Assembly: GCA_027922465.2 (NCBI GenBank)
Contig: BQMF02000160.1
Location: 186,001 to 250,000, forward strand
Source: Turritopsis dohrnii
Taxonomy: Eukaryota; Cnidaria; Hydrozoa; Anthoathecata; Oceaniidae
DNA length: 64,000 nucleotides
Reading direction: 5' to 3'
Position numbers and translations under genes: made by a program. The notes beneath the pieces were generated by a model. That model saw only the letters and a list, made by a program, of their open reading frames with translations. It searched no databases and was not told where the DNA came from. The stretch's first letter is position 1; every line of letters starts with the position of its first letter. Below, piece by piece: positions 22,909-35,444 of the stretch.

Positions 22909-24640
22909 TACATCATGTAAACATTTATAATATTAGATTCTATCTTATTAGGAAATCAAGCGCTAGTAAGTAGCTTCAGATAGAAACACACCTTGATTTT
23001 TTATTACGATGATTTTGCTTATTTACACATTTTATTTACTTAGCGATAAGCTTTCAAAAGACCAGTGTTCGATCGAATCCTTATTCCCACCCTTTGTGAT
23101 TTTAATCGTTGGAAACTCTCTCTAGCCAAAATGACGTTAACAGAATATCATTTGTTAGCAAGACAATCAGAAATAATATAATTTCTACAAAATTCTATAA
23201 TAGCACTAAGACTTCTAGAAAAACATCATGCCGACTTTTCTCTAAAGTGAAAGGATTTTTGCTACAAAATGACTAGTGTACATCACAACAAAGTCCAAAA
23301 ATCGGATAATGGACTGGTTACTTTTCAAGATCCATAGACGAGACAGTGACAGTTAAAATCAGGAAATGGTAAGAGGTAGCAGAAATAAAAACTACATCAA
23401 ATACTTTTGACTGCTATCGTCAAAGGTTTAACGATACATGTAGTGATACCCTATAAATATCATTTCATTATGGTGGACTCCACAACTTTTTTAAGCATCC
23501 CTGAATACCCTCACGACCCTTAAAAGATTTTAACTAAAGAAAAAAACGTCTAAGCTATTGGAAATGACGCAAAACGCAGCCCTTACCAATGTAAGACTAA
23601 GGGTAAAAAGTTCTGAGTTACTTAATGATTTACCAAGGAAAGATTTTTAAAACTAAGAACATGCAATGGCATGTAGACATTGATGTAACTGGGGCTTTTT
23701 GCGGGAGTTCTTGTACAATCATAGGTAAAAGGGTTTTTTTTGGTTATTTTGTTTTGCCTGTTATAAATGAGATATCAGGGCCACAACAGTGATGCTGAGC
23801 ATAACTAAATAAAAGCATTGGTTGATAGCCGGAAGAGGATGTGATTATCATAAACGGACATGGGTGAGATAAGTAATGAAAATTATAGCGCTGAATTTTA
23901 TGGCATTGTGTGTTTACAATCTTATCAACTACGCAGGCGTTATAGTTTTTCCGAAACAAAAAGTAATTAAGAATCGGGCACTGTGAGTAAATCACGCATT
24001 AATTAAATTTAATTACAAATCAATTAAAACTACCCAACATGCATATCATTTACTCAGCATTAATGTTTTGTTATGTGATGCAACATTTAGTTCAAATGAA
24101 TATGTGAAGGCGTTTTAAACCTGTTGGCCACAATTTTAACACGTGGTTTTTTTGAGTAATTCGTTCAGGATATGAAAGATCGTGCCACCCTGGTTTCGAA
24201 GGAAACATTTGTTTACTAAACCGTTGCAAATCAAAATCTTTTAACTGTTGCGTATGTTAAATATGGAGACAAAAGACAGTCTATGATGATTCATGATTTA
24301 TTTATCTTGTGATTAGCCAGACCCACCTTCAGATGTGATATATTACCGATATTGAATAGGAAATCAAATATGATGAGTGGACATCGATAATGGCATCGAT
24401 AGATATATTGATAGTGCGTTGTTTATCTTATGAATTAAATCGTACTCATTTACGTACTTTGAAATTAAACATTATTGACGTCAGATGAGAATTTTTTGAA
24501 TAGTAAGCAGATATTGATCACAAGAAAATTGGCTGACACATTTCTTCATACCGAAGGATTAAAGTATGAAGGTAGTTAAGCATGGGAATGAAGCACTTCA
24601 TACAGATGGTTCTGCCTTAAATAATTTGCCTAAATCTCTT
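22909..24640. other. No gene seen
   Basis: AT-rich sequence with no supported ORF, splice-flanked exon or structured repeat. Confidence 0.45.
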
Positions 24641-24644
24641 TAAG

Positions 24645-24965
24645 GGGGTGATCACATGAGGGGTGGGGTGGTGGTGCGAGTCCGGTAAACTTCTGTGATC
24701 ACATGGAAAAGTAAAGGGCTGAAGAATTTTCAACTTTACGCATGCGCCGTAAATGCAATTTCATCCCGGTAAAGGGGGCCAACCCGGTTGAAAGCCATCG
24801 CATATGAGAAATTCGTTAGCCCGCCTTACCGAGATCTTGGTTAAATAAAGCGAGATCTCGGCTGGCTCGTTTCTCATGTGATCCCAAACTCAAATGTATG
24901 GCACTTTCTTAATCGTAGCGAGATCTCGGCAAACCGAGCTAGCCCCCCTCCATGTGTATACAGCT
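24645..24965. repeat. GAGATCTC-type inverted-repeat element
   Basis: The segment is more GC-rich than its surroundings. It has imperfect ends (GTGATCACATGAGGGG versus the reverse complement of the right end, near CCCCCCTCCATGTG). Inside are several palindromes: CGAGATCTCGG twice, CCGAGATCTTGG and GCTAGC. The same words occur in the smaller element at 47341. It is probably a MITE family. Confidence 0.55.
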
Positions 24966-25589
24966 TGTATAGCTTCAAGCTGATAAGCTTTTACTAAAAT
25001 ATTTTGTTGTTTTTTTTATAAAAAGCCTGCATATGATATCATTACATAATTGGTGGTCACCAACACATACTTTGCGATCGCGATCTATTACTCACTACAT
25101 TTTTCAAAACAAAGAATTTAGTTGCTTCACGATGAACGAATCACAACAAGTTATTGTCATTATAAATTGAAAACAAAGCGTCTCTGGGTTTTCATTTACA
25201 AGTACCTTAAGTTGTCAGAATTTGATAGACATGATTATATCGTGTGTTGAACGCTATGGTAGTCTTCCTGATTTTAGGAAACGTTTTCTCCTCTGTTTCG
25301 GTGCCAATCGTTTTAATCACTTTTTGATTACAAACAAAAATAACTGATAGCTTTTAATCAAAGGTTAGTTGCATAGTTGCACGCAATTTGAAGTAAAAGT
25401 TGCATATTGAAAATTCCCAAAAACACTTGCAATTGTGATTTGATGATTTGAAAACTGGATCCAAATTAGCTGTCAGTTTGTAAATCATAATAGCTTGCGC
25501 CTATCCTCTATTCCTGTACAAGTACCCTCTTGTTCCTCACAAGGTCTTCCATGAAAATTAAAGTCAATAGTCAAAAAGTCGTATATAGA

Positions 25590-25847
25590 CAGTGGCGTAA
25601 CTGGCGGGGTGCGTTAGGTGCGATCGGACCGCCCTCGGATTTTGCCCTTTTTTCTTACCAAGCAATTTTTCATACGATATTCTTTTTACTAAATTTATAT
25701 AAATCATTAATTATTTGTCAACAAAATTGCATAAAATAACGTTGTGCATTTGTTGCTATGGTATGAAGTGTTCTATTGCTTTACGTGTGTATGTTCTTAG
25801 CCCAAATATGTAAAAAACGCACCTGCCCTAAGTCAGTTACGCCTCTG
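25590..25847. mobile_element. MITE with CAG(T/A)GGCGTAACTG ends
   Basis: The left end CAGTGGCGTAACTG and right end CAGTTACGCCTCTG are inverted repeats with one mismatch, about 258 bp apart. They are followed inside by GGTGCG words and flanked by ATAGA on both sides. The 69-codon ORF across it is incidental. Superfamily is uncertain (hAT-like ends, but the duplication looks shorter than 8 bp). Confidence 0.6.
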
Positions 25848-25853
25848 ATAGAC

Positions 25854-28800
25854 GTATATGTGTTAGATAGAGATTATTCAAACTGTTGAGATGTTTCAAA
25901 TTACACATCGTTATCTCATATTTTCATGTGATTATGCTTTAGATCTTCACATTCTGATGGTATCCTTACTTCAAACTAACATTACACTTTTTTTTATAGA
26001 CACTAGATAAGATAGCTTTAGTTTTCTATATACTTATCACCTGCAGAATTTTAACAAAAAAATATGTTTCTGTTTACGCTTATTGCTATCATCACTAAAA
26101 CAAGACTATAAAGTTATTTCATGGGCATGCAGACCTTCATTACCACAAATAAATAGACACAAACTGTTACCTCTCCGTCTTTTAAAGCTTCTTTATCAAG
26201 GAAATTGCTGGGTCTGAAGCATATGCTGCGTTTTTGGAGCAATTCGAGTCTTAATGTTCTTATAAATATCTCAATAAGTATCAGGGGTTATTTTAGACAT
26301 TTCATTGTGAGTTTCTATAACTTAAAAAGGAAATAGTAAATTGACCCTGTAGCAACGTTTCCACAACTTTCACGGCAAAATCGATTGTTGTTTATAACAA
26401 AATAAAATCACAACATCAAACTTTGTCATTACTTTATGTTTATATTTGACTAGTTCCAACATCCATCTACAGTTAGGATGCTGAAAATACAAGACCAAGA
26501 AGATGTATGATTTTCACAGAAAAAATTGTCATCACCTCCATATATGTACAGAAACGTTTGGACGGTACACAAGTAATCGACTAAGCTTTTAACTATTTCT
26601 GAATCACTTAAAACTTTCAGTAACATGCAATGTTTAGCTAACTATTGACGTATAGAAGAGAAGGGGTACTCATTTCAAATAGCCTGTCGATTCTATTATT
26701 GATATTATTGTTATTGCATTTCTTTTAAATCAATCCCTGTCCCTAGAAAATACTAACAATTACAAAACAACTCCATTGCTTATCTCAACGAGGCCAAGGA
26801 ATGGCAAAATTTCCCGTAATTAAATTCAATGCACCTTCAGAAATACTTATTCTAGATTTCTTATACAAAACGAAAACTTGTCAGCATAATTACATAAAAC
26901 TGCCATTTCAATGTACAGAAATTCAATTAAAAATTGAAAAGGGCTGATACATGAAATTAGTCATGCGCCTACTCAATAATCAATTTTGATATTGCATCGG
27001 ACAAAATTATAGTTTGATTTAGAGCTTTTTCTGTATTTTTTCTGTATTTTTTTTTTAAATTTCATCTGACGAACAAATTAATAACTATCGTATAAAACTC
27101 AAAAACATAAGGATTAAACCAGGGAGACACTTCCCTCAATGTTTTTTTTAAAGAAGCTACGACAATTGCTCAAGTAAAGCCAGTTGTTGTTTTCTCACAG
27201 GGATATGTTAAATTAGTTAGAAGAATTAATGAAAAAAAAACAAAGATGTGATAATTAAAAAAATAATTGGTCTTAATTTGATGTATTTAAACACTGTAGC
27301 TTTGTCAAGCACATCATCCGTAGTCCTTGTTGGTGCTGAAAGTAATAAAAATATCTGGAAGGATGCAGCAAATGAAAGCAAAAAATATACAAGTTAGTTG
27401 TTTTTGTCCTCCTTGAAACAAACGTGAAATTTTGTTTTCTTTATGAATCATTTTAATTTTAAGTTTCAGCAGTTTGTCTTAAACGAATTGTTTGTGTTTT
27501 GTGGAATTCCTTTTCCTACAGCTATGCCCTGTTAACTGATATTAAGAAGTCGGTGAATGAACACCAATACAAGACCATACTGAACTGGTAAAACGACTTT
27601 CTTATTGGCTTTCTACTTCCGATAAGTGTTGAATCTTTAAACAGAACTGCAATGAACCGGCTTCGAACATTTTCTTACTTGAATTTCTGTGAAATATGTC
27701 ATGTGAAGTAAGTCTTGCAAGTTGACAAACAGGAGTTAGAGCTAAATCAAAATCAGAAATACAAAGATATAATTTAGAGAGATTTTGATCTATCTCCTGG
27801 ATGCACTTTTCTCTTTCTAGACCATTACATGAGCTTCGCTAAAATTATAACTACCAGAAGTTGTAATATAACATAAATATGCCTTTCGGAGAAGGTCCAT
27901 AATACTTCTTTCTGATGGTACAATTTAAAATAAAATGCTTTAACCGTGGTGTTTAAAACAGGAAACCTTCTGTTTTTTTGTATTTAAAAGAAATCCGAAT
28001 GCTTCATGGTCAATCACAAAGAACTAATCTCTCCAAATCAATTTCCAAACACAATTACACTAGTTGAAAATGCTGACCAGAGTATCAGCGAATTAAAAAA
28101 TTGGACAGGGGAGACTGTTTAAGTGAATGTTATTCTTCTACTGCACGTTTTTCTTAAGATACCTCCCAGAAGCGTAGCTGGAGCTCATTCAAAAATTTGT
28201 GTAGGAGAGTAAAGCAGGAAAGCATGCAAGTAATTATGTTGGACTCCTTCAGATGTATTGACTGACATACCCGCAAGAATATGAATAAAACTAAATTCAG
28301 CATCAACAATAAGTATCTCTAATGAAATACATTTTATCAGAGAATAAATAAAAGAATTGTATTGATATTAGTGGCACTGGTTAGTGTACTGTTCAATTAC
28401 TTTGAGCAAATAGTTTTATTATCTGCTATTAAACATATCACATATGAAATAGGTCGTTCATCACAACGTAAACAACTTTCCTAGTTACAAAACACCGTTA
28501 TGATAAGATAATTATGACGATTACCCTGTCTTGACCACTGGTTAAAGTACTGATCCTTCCAATGAATTTCCACGTTGATAAAAAAGCCATATAAAATATC
28601 TGCAAATAAATACTACTAGCTAAAAGAAGATTCAATCAAAATTCTTCAGTCGCTTAAAATGATTTTCATTAGTAACAATCTACGTATTCCCAATAGATTT
28701 TCCATTTTGCTTTTTAATGTATTTTCCTTGTTCAAGCTAAAACGTAAGCTTCTGTTGCTTGATATACTTTGCGGTGGGTCGTTGTGTATTATATAACTAA

Positions 28801-29884
28801 TTATATCAATAAACATTATCGGTCTTTACAATTAAAAACCTTCTAACGTTTCAGGATTGGGCATACTCCTTAGATTAATATTTTCATTGGCTGCACCAAG
28901 GCATTGCTCTTTTTTCCTATGTGAAAAGTGAAGAAGGAATCGTTTTGGTCATGTAATCATGAAGTATTCCTTTAAAAGTTTAAATTGAGTACGTGATGTA
29001 GTGCATGGCTTATAGTCATCGCATTAAAATATTCGTGGTCACACAAAACAGGAATATATACTTGAATAAAAACGGAATAATCATCATGAAAATCTACACA
29101 TGGTGTTTAAAGTTTAAATTTAAAATTTCATAAACCGAAATAACATTAAAGTACTGTCTTTTTGCAGAATATTCTTAGCACATTTTCAAATTAGTTCAAC
29201 TCAAGAATATTCAAACAATAATAACTTGAGATGACTGTTTTTATTTAATTGCATGCTTGAAAAATGGCAAGTGTTTCCTAAAAACACCATTCCAGTGGGC
29301 AAAATCGTCAAAAAGTCACTGCTACGAAGAGCATCTTTAATGAATTGGTGCGCGTATTTCGATAGAAATGAACTCCTTCGCAGTGATCTTTCAACAAACT
29401 TATCTATAAGGATTCTTCAACGACGCTTTACGATAATTTTTAAAAATAGTGACCTTTTGTAAACAGAACGGTGTGCTGATATGATATCATATCAAAATGG
29501 CAACCAAATTCTTTCGTGGAAATGGCGTTTTTTCACTTCGTAATAGTTCATCATCTTTAAAGAAAGGACACACTTTTGACAGTTATTTCTTGTGGAGAGC
29601 ACGGACCAATATCTCAAGAATGCCAAAATATGCATTATTTACCATAAATTTTTTTTATTTGTAAGTTAAACAAATACGCAGGCGCCTGCACGTTTGAAAT
29701 AACTATGCGTGTGATAAATATCACGTGATCAGTTCGTCACTTGAGCAACGAATATGGTTGGTCAACTTACCACCATGTTGGCGTTGTTAGCGCCTTGAGC
29801 AGGTCGACTTCGAAACTTTTCATTACTATATCACAAATGAATCAAAATTCATGCATTTTAATTTTTCTTTCATTCACATGCTAA
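25854..29884. other. Long AT-rich stretch, no gene seen
   Basis: Four kilobases with only short ORFs (up to 69 codons) and homopolymer tracts. The last 200 bp form the presumed promoter of ten-cysteine gene B and include the palindromic E-box TCACGTGA at 29721-29728. Confidence 0.45.
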
Positions 29885-29896
29885 ATGGAGAAAATC
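29885..29896 (+). CDS. Candidate first exon (12 nt) of ten-cysteine protein B
   Basis: ATG GAG AAA ATC is followed immediately by GTAAGT, a perfect donor. Joined in phase 0 to the exon at 30645 it gives MEKI before LCIFIVILSS, an ordinary signal peptide. The intron is 748 bp (29897-30644), starting GT and ending ATAG after a T-rich tract. Confidence 0.55.
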
Positions 29897-30644
29897 GTAA
29901 GTTGTAGGGGTGTTTCTAAGTGCTACGCCCCGCACCTAGATTTGATTCCCGCAATAACAGGAGATTTGGAAACTACTGAAAAGTTGTCGAAAATCATTGA
30001 GATTGTCATCGTCATCGTTGTAGTAATTGTGCCACACATTGAAGCAAATTCCAATCCAATTGCTTCTACCAACAGTTACTTCATTTCAGGAGACATGAAT
30101 TTATTACGGGTTTCTATTTATAGCTATGATATGTTTACATTGAATAGAAGGTCTATTTTTGCACTTTGTGATTATTATTACGATAGCGGTACCATATTAA
30201 AACAGTTATAAACGATATTGGTTGTTATGCTACCACTAAAAAAGGCTGTATTAATCCTTCGCCTTGTTGTTTGTAAAAGCAATGGTATTTGTACTAGTGA
30301 TAAATGGCTTTGAGGGAAATTTGGGATTAATTTCCCTCGATTGTTTTTCAAAATTTTGGAAATCTCTAATCACATGGGAAATGCAAATTACACGGCTTTC
30401 TACTTTGTTTCAGCTCCAAAACGGTCTACGGTCAAAACATTATGTTTTATGAACGTTTATTGCAAAAAATTAATTAAGATGTCAATGTCGTTTGTGAACA
30501 CATCAGAGAATTCGAAAAGAGTAGTCGATTTCAACTTTTCGAACGCTCCATTCAATTTGACGGGAAATTTCAAATCGGCGAACGCCCATTAAATTTCAAG
30601 CGAACATGTGATTACGTTTTTAAATTATCGAACTTTTTTTATAG

Positions 30645-31052
30645 CTCTGTATCTTCATCGTTATACTGTCGTCCAATGAAGTGCTTTCTATCTTCTCAAG
30701 TACAAGAACTGAAAATGGAGACAAAATTATATTGAATTATATTGAAAGCTTCAGATTCATTTCAATAAACGACACAGTATTGCCATTAATCAAGCAGGTT
30801 ATTGCACTGAAACAAAAGTTGAAACAGATGACTGGAAAATTCAACAAAAGATGCAAAACAACATCTTCAAGACTGCTTGTTCCTAACTTTGCGCCATTAC
30901 ACGGTGAAAGCTGCAGAAACAATAATTCCTGTGAAAAGTGTTGCAGATGCTATAACAGTTATGTATATAATCCTATCATACATGGTACTATCTCTGATGC
31001 TTGTACATGGTGTTTTCTTCTACATGGTGGATGTTTTTCATGTTGCTCTTAA
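30645..31052 (+). CDS. Secreted ten-cysteine protein B, main exon
   Basis: The exon encodes 135 residues and a stop. It follows a T-rich 3' splice site and opens with the signal-peptide core LCIFIVILSS, so the mature protein is extracellular. A central stretch of about 60 residues is rich in Lys and hydrophobics and holds a sequon (NDT) and a dibasic site (NKR) just before a lone Cys, which could be a processing site. The C-terminus repeats the module of protein A: C-x5-C-x2-CC-x-C-x17-C-x2-C-x6-C-x2-CC, with VYNPIIHG, DACTWC and LLHGGC conserved. Only the spacing before the last CC differs, by one residue. A and B are divergent, about 8 kb between presumed first exons, which looks like a local gene family made by inverted duplication. 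AATAAA at 31186 fits a short 3' UTR. Function and family name are unknown to me. The GTG at 30681 is not the start. Confidence 0.72.
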   Translation, partial: LCIFIVILSSNEVLSIFSSTRTENGDKIILNYIESFRFISINDTVLPLIKQVIALKQKLKQMTGKFNKRCKTTSSRLLVPNFAPLHGESCRNNNSCEKCCRCYNSYVYNPIIHGTISDACTWCFLLHGGCFSCCS

Positions 31053-31185
31053 AGGAAATATTTAGAAAATTCTTTGGTTTTGTGGTCTATTGCCAAGTTT
31101 TGTTTTGCTCATTCATTTGATCACATGATGTTAAATAGCTACTTATGATTGGTTGGGATTTTGTCACGTGACCAACAATAAGCAA

Positions 31186-31191
31186 AATAAA
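31186..31191 (+). terminator. Poly(A) signal candidate of gene B
   Basis: AATAAA lies 134 bp after the stop of ten-cysteine protein B, in the normal range for a short 3' UTR. Confidence 0.45.
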
Positions 31192-31481
31192 GTTAGTTTA
31201 TTTAAAACGTTATTAAAAAATCAATAACAAGTTCTTATATTGGACTTTCAAATCAGGGAATTTTCTAATGGGTGTGAAAATATATAATTTATGGATATGT
31301 ATCAAAATATATCATTATTTGTTATGTAAGAACAATTTTGGGCCCATGCCTCAACTCTTCATGGCTTTGTGATTCCAATTACCCCAACACCACAAGCTAA
31401 TTACTGTTTTCGATTGTAAAACTGTTTATATGACCAGCTAAAGATATGGATCTTAGAATTTATGAAAATCAATTCCCACTA

Positions 31482-31819
31482 CAGTGCGTCCTCGATTATT
31501 CGAACTGGTGGGGCATCTGAATTTGAAAGCCAGTTTGGACAATCAAAAAATGCCAGATAATTTAAAGTTACGAAACACCCATTTGTTGATCCAGATTCAA
31601 TATATCCTCATGGTTCTACTTTAAAATAAATAAAACCCTGCGTTTGATAAATTAGATTATGTTTCATGAAACTGTTTTTACACAATCTTTCAGTATATTT
31701 TGCTAAATACAATATAGTTGCAAAAAAGATTGAAAAAAAAAACAAAAAAAAAAAAAACTGACGTCAATCGGATAATCGAGGCTTGGTTAAGCGAGAATTG
31801 GATAATCGAGGACGCACTG
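31482..31819. mobile_element. Pogo/Tigger-type MITE
   Basis: The 338-bp element has ends CAGTGCGTCCTCGATTATTC / ATAATCGAGGACGCACTG and TA duplications (31480-31481, 31820-31821). Internal words GGATAATCGAGG repeat near the right end. A poly(A) tract lies inside at 31733-31760. No transposase. Confidence 0.85.
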
Positions 31820-31821
31820 TA

Positions 31822-33130
31822 GTTTTTAAATGTGTTATGGTTACTTCAGTATCAATTCTGGTGTTGAGGTTTGGGTGTAGGCGCATCCACAGCACTTTTA
31901 AATGGATTGTATATAAAAATATTGATGATGAAAATGACATCAAAGTTAACAATATCCTAAGAATTTAGCCTGGGCATTCTGCAGAATACACATATTCTTG
32001 TTTGTGACCTATTTTTTTCTTAAATTAATCATGTCGAGTTTGTTAAGGTTGAAATTCAGCATCATTTTACCATTATTACCAAAAGGATACTTTAAGAATT
32101 GTTCAGGTTGCTTTTTACAAAGACTTAAGAATATCGAGGTTCGCATTAAAATACACTATTCTATTAAGAATGAAAATGTTCCTATCTTCTTCTTCTTCTT
32201 CTTCTTCTTCTTCCTTCAAAAAGAAAAACATCTGAGGTTTAAATTTTTGGTGAGCAAAAGAATATTTTAAGTCTGCTAAGTTCTTTTGTAGTTTTGATTT
32301 TCATAATTAGATGTTTAAATAGTCTCATTTATTTTTACAACTGAAGTTTTTATTTTGAGGATTGGTCTTGTCCAAATTTTTACATCTTCTTTGCTCGGTT
32401 CAAACTGCATAAGATAACCGAGTTGGAGTAAAACTCCCTTTTTATACAATTCATTTATCTTACTTATTTCATAGTTATATACCATGTAGTTAATGTGATT
32501 ACATAGTATTTCGCCGTTCTTACTGAATCTAAACGTTTCCTTTGATGAAGGTTCAATTTCAACCAGAAAAAGCTAGCACGTAAGTAACACGTTGCTATGA
32601 GGCATGGAAAACAATAATTCAATAAGGAGCGAAGCTAGATAATAATACGTCATATAAACACACCTAGAAAAGCTTACAAAATGATACAAAATTTGTGGTT
32701 TTAACTCGAGTTTGATTTTCGAATATGTGACGAGCAGATAGGTGAGTGTAACAATCAGTTATCGGAGAAAATAGCTTTATGAAAATCTTGTCAAGTTTTT
32801 CTTTGCAATTTCAATGAAAATCTTCAAATTTCTTGTAAAGGATTTTGTATAGGAAGGCCAATCCTTTAGTTTTCATTCCACACCGCGTTCTCTGATTGGC
32901 CGTAACCACACACGTGGCGATCGCTGACAGTTATAACTGTATGTGTACGTGGGTGGTGGGATATGCAATATACAAAAATAGCTAGTTCCTAGTTATTTTT
33001 ACAAGAATAGATGCCTGTGATGCTTTTATCTAAAGAACAATAAAAAAGCAAAATGTCATTGATGGAAACTAGGAGGGAGGTCGGTCGTTAGTATGGTAGA
33101 CCAAAATAGCTGTTGGAAATAGATATGTTA
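31822..33130. other. No gene seen; (TTC)n microsatellite
   Basis: A (TTC)n tract sits at about 32188-32213. The ORF crossing it is a low-complexity artefact. Nothing else is supported. Confidence 0.5.
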
Positions 33131-33625
33131 AGCTTGGTTTCCATCAGGCGTTAAATCGCGTTAAACAAGTGGTTTAAATCGAGATAATTTTTAACGCGCA
33201 ATAGAAACGATGATGAGTCATTAGCGCTTCAATTTTTTCTCGAATTAGCGCCGATTAACCCAGAACTTAAATATAAAAAAATGTTGATATTTTAACCCGA
33301 ATTAGCGCGCTCCCACTTGCTTTATCAAAGAATACCGACATTGATGTTAGATATTACTTGCGGAAGAAGTCAGGTTATATCCATATTTGTATGGCAAAAA
33401 AACACGAAACCTTTAAAGAACGTGAATAGAAAATGCGTAGAAAGAAATAGCAGAAAAATTAGATTTTATTGAAAATAGTAAGAAAAAGTTTTAATAAATG
33501 GTGTAGTTTAAACTTATAAACTTAAGTGGAAACTTCTTCACGCTGATACTCAATAGGATTAACTCCAGAGACAAAAATTAACCAGAAAAAATTAACGTGA
33601 TTTAGCCCCTAATGGAAACCAAGCT
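33131..33625. mobile_element. PIF/Harbinger-like MITE with TTA target duplication
   Basis: Terminal inverted repeats AGCTTGGTTTCCAT...ATGGAAACCAAGCT extend imperfectly to about 35 bp (including TTAAATC versus GATTTAG). Both sides carry TTA (33128-33130 and 33626-33628), the PIF/Harbinger duplication. The 495-bp interior has TTAGCGC words and no transposase. Confidence 0.75.
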
Positions 33626-33628
33626 TTA

Positions 33629-34227
33629 TATAACTACAAACAATTACAAAAAATTGGAAAATAAAATCGGCTGGTGGCCTGCTGCAAGAGATCGGGGGTA
33701 AACATTTTGTAAGAATCGTTCCACTAAACTTAGCACTCAGTTTGGGAGCTAGACTGATGTCGAAGACTGTGGTTTCTTTGAGAGATTGTAACTCTCCCTA
33801 CTGCAAAGGGAGCCTAAATACGCTGGTAACTCCTTTGCAGACCATTATTGGAAACAGTTTTATATGAATGGAGAGGCCATCCTGGGGTAAACATTAGTTA
33901 ACAGATTAATGAATAAATAAAAAATAACCCAATTTAATATAAAAAAAATATTTTTAAGTCCATCATCGACATGCGATAGAACAATGTTCTTGTAAGAAGT
34001 AAACATTAAAATCTTTCGAACAAGTCAATAAAACTACAGCAACTGTTCAAAACAAATTATTCAAAACTTATTATTTGGTCTTCGAGCCATTAAGTCTACT
34101 AACTTAATTAGCTTTGAAATTATATCATTGTTTTCTTGCTATCGTTTCACTTTCATTCCGTGAGAAAAGTTAAATATTAATATGTTGTTATGTAATGCTG
34201 AAAAAACAACAAAAATGTTTAGTCTTT
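33629..34227. other. No gene seen
   Basis: AT-rich. Near 34190-34227 is a partial, diverged copy of the word that starts the palindrome at 34228. Confidence 0.45.
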
Positions 34228-34460
34228 TGTAGAACCAAAACGATGTGCTGATTATGTAATGTTGAACAGACAGCAAAGATTTTTAGTTTAGCAAAAGCTT
34301 TTCGGATTTTATTTCATCTTCAGTGTTGTTAAAAACGTTTTTAACAGCACTTTTTTTAACAACACTGAAAATGAAATAAAATCCGAAAAGTTTTTGCTAA
34401 ACTAAAAATCTTTGCTGTCTGTTCAACATTACATAATCAGCACATCGTTTTGGTTCTACA
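34228..34460. repeat. Near-perfect 233-bp palindrome (fold-back element)
   Basis: The left arm 34228-34335 is repeated as reverse complement at 34352-34460 with only a few mismatches, around a 16-bp centre. Arms begin TGTAGAACCAAAACGATGTG and end ...GTTCTACA. The structure would form a long hairpin in single-stranded DNA or RNA. It is probably a fold-back MITE; no clear target duplication. Confidence 0.85.
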
Positions 34461-35439
34461 TTAAACAAATAATTAGTTATAGCTTTTATTAAAATATTTC
34501 AACCCAGATTTTCATTTAAAACAATTTCAGATCGGAGAAGAATGCAATGCCACAGTTACTTATGCTTTGAAATCACTTTAAACGTAATTTCAAATAGCTG
34601 TTAAAATAGCTAATTTATTCGTGAAATCTTTTTGATATTCCATTACTGCGTGTTTTTATGTTTCCCAATCTTTATGTTTTATCATAATATCATTAGTAAT
34701 TATGTTTATGTTTGTAGATATATAGATAGCCATTCTAAAACTATTTTCTATATTTTGGATTTTCATTTCTACTTTTAAGCTTAAGGAGAAGCACCATTGC
34801 AGTTTATTAAGGAGATAATATCATTCCGGAAACGGTCAATTCTCTGTGATTTTATACTGGCCTTGTTGGTACATAGATTATATTGTAGCCACTAAATTAT
34901 CTTTGGCAGTCACCTACCTAGTTCTCTACGGTATGAAAGTTTTCAAAGAGAAGAAGTCTTCAACTGATCTACAGACGTTGTTAGTCACATTCTACTTACA
35001 TATGTCGTCTAGGTGTGCACCAAAATACTATTATATGTTAGTTGAATGCTGGGTAATCTCTTACATTTTTATTATTATTATCATTTATTATTAAATGATA
35101 TTTATACAGGTTGGCTACGTCAGAAATATATACATATCTGTTATCAATGTATGACCTGTGAGAATAAAATAAAAATGAAACTAAAAAAAAAATGAACTAG
35201 AGTCGTGTCTGTGAAAAAACTTCACTCGCTTTGAGAGAACTAGAGAACTAGAGAAGACATTTGGCTGTAGAAGTGTAAAAGCGGTATATTTTTATAATCA
35301 AACATAAAACATAAAATCTATATATATTAAAATATTATTTTTAACTTAAAAGCAAGAGGGGGCATAGCACACTAGAAGGTAAGTATAGCAGGAGCTCTCA
35401 AAATGCATACAAAACCAAGATCGAATTTTAGAAGTGAGT
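34461..35439. other. No gene; possible retroposon tail
   Basis: An 82-codon ORF at 34846 looks incidental. At about 35100-35195 the text GGTTGGCTACGTCAG...AATAAAATAAAAATG plus an A run resembles the 3' end of a retroposed LINE on the plus strand, but this is weak. Confidence 0.3.
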
Positions 35440-35444
35440 CAAAA

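Noticed and set aside
30681..30683. GTG as start of ten-cysteine protein B
   Set aside because: The frame is open upstream to a splice acceptor and the upstream residues form the signal peptide; GTG starts are not expected in animals.
32188..32270. ORF with a phenylalanine run
   Set aside because: Produced by the (TTC)n microsatellite.
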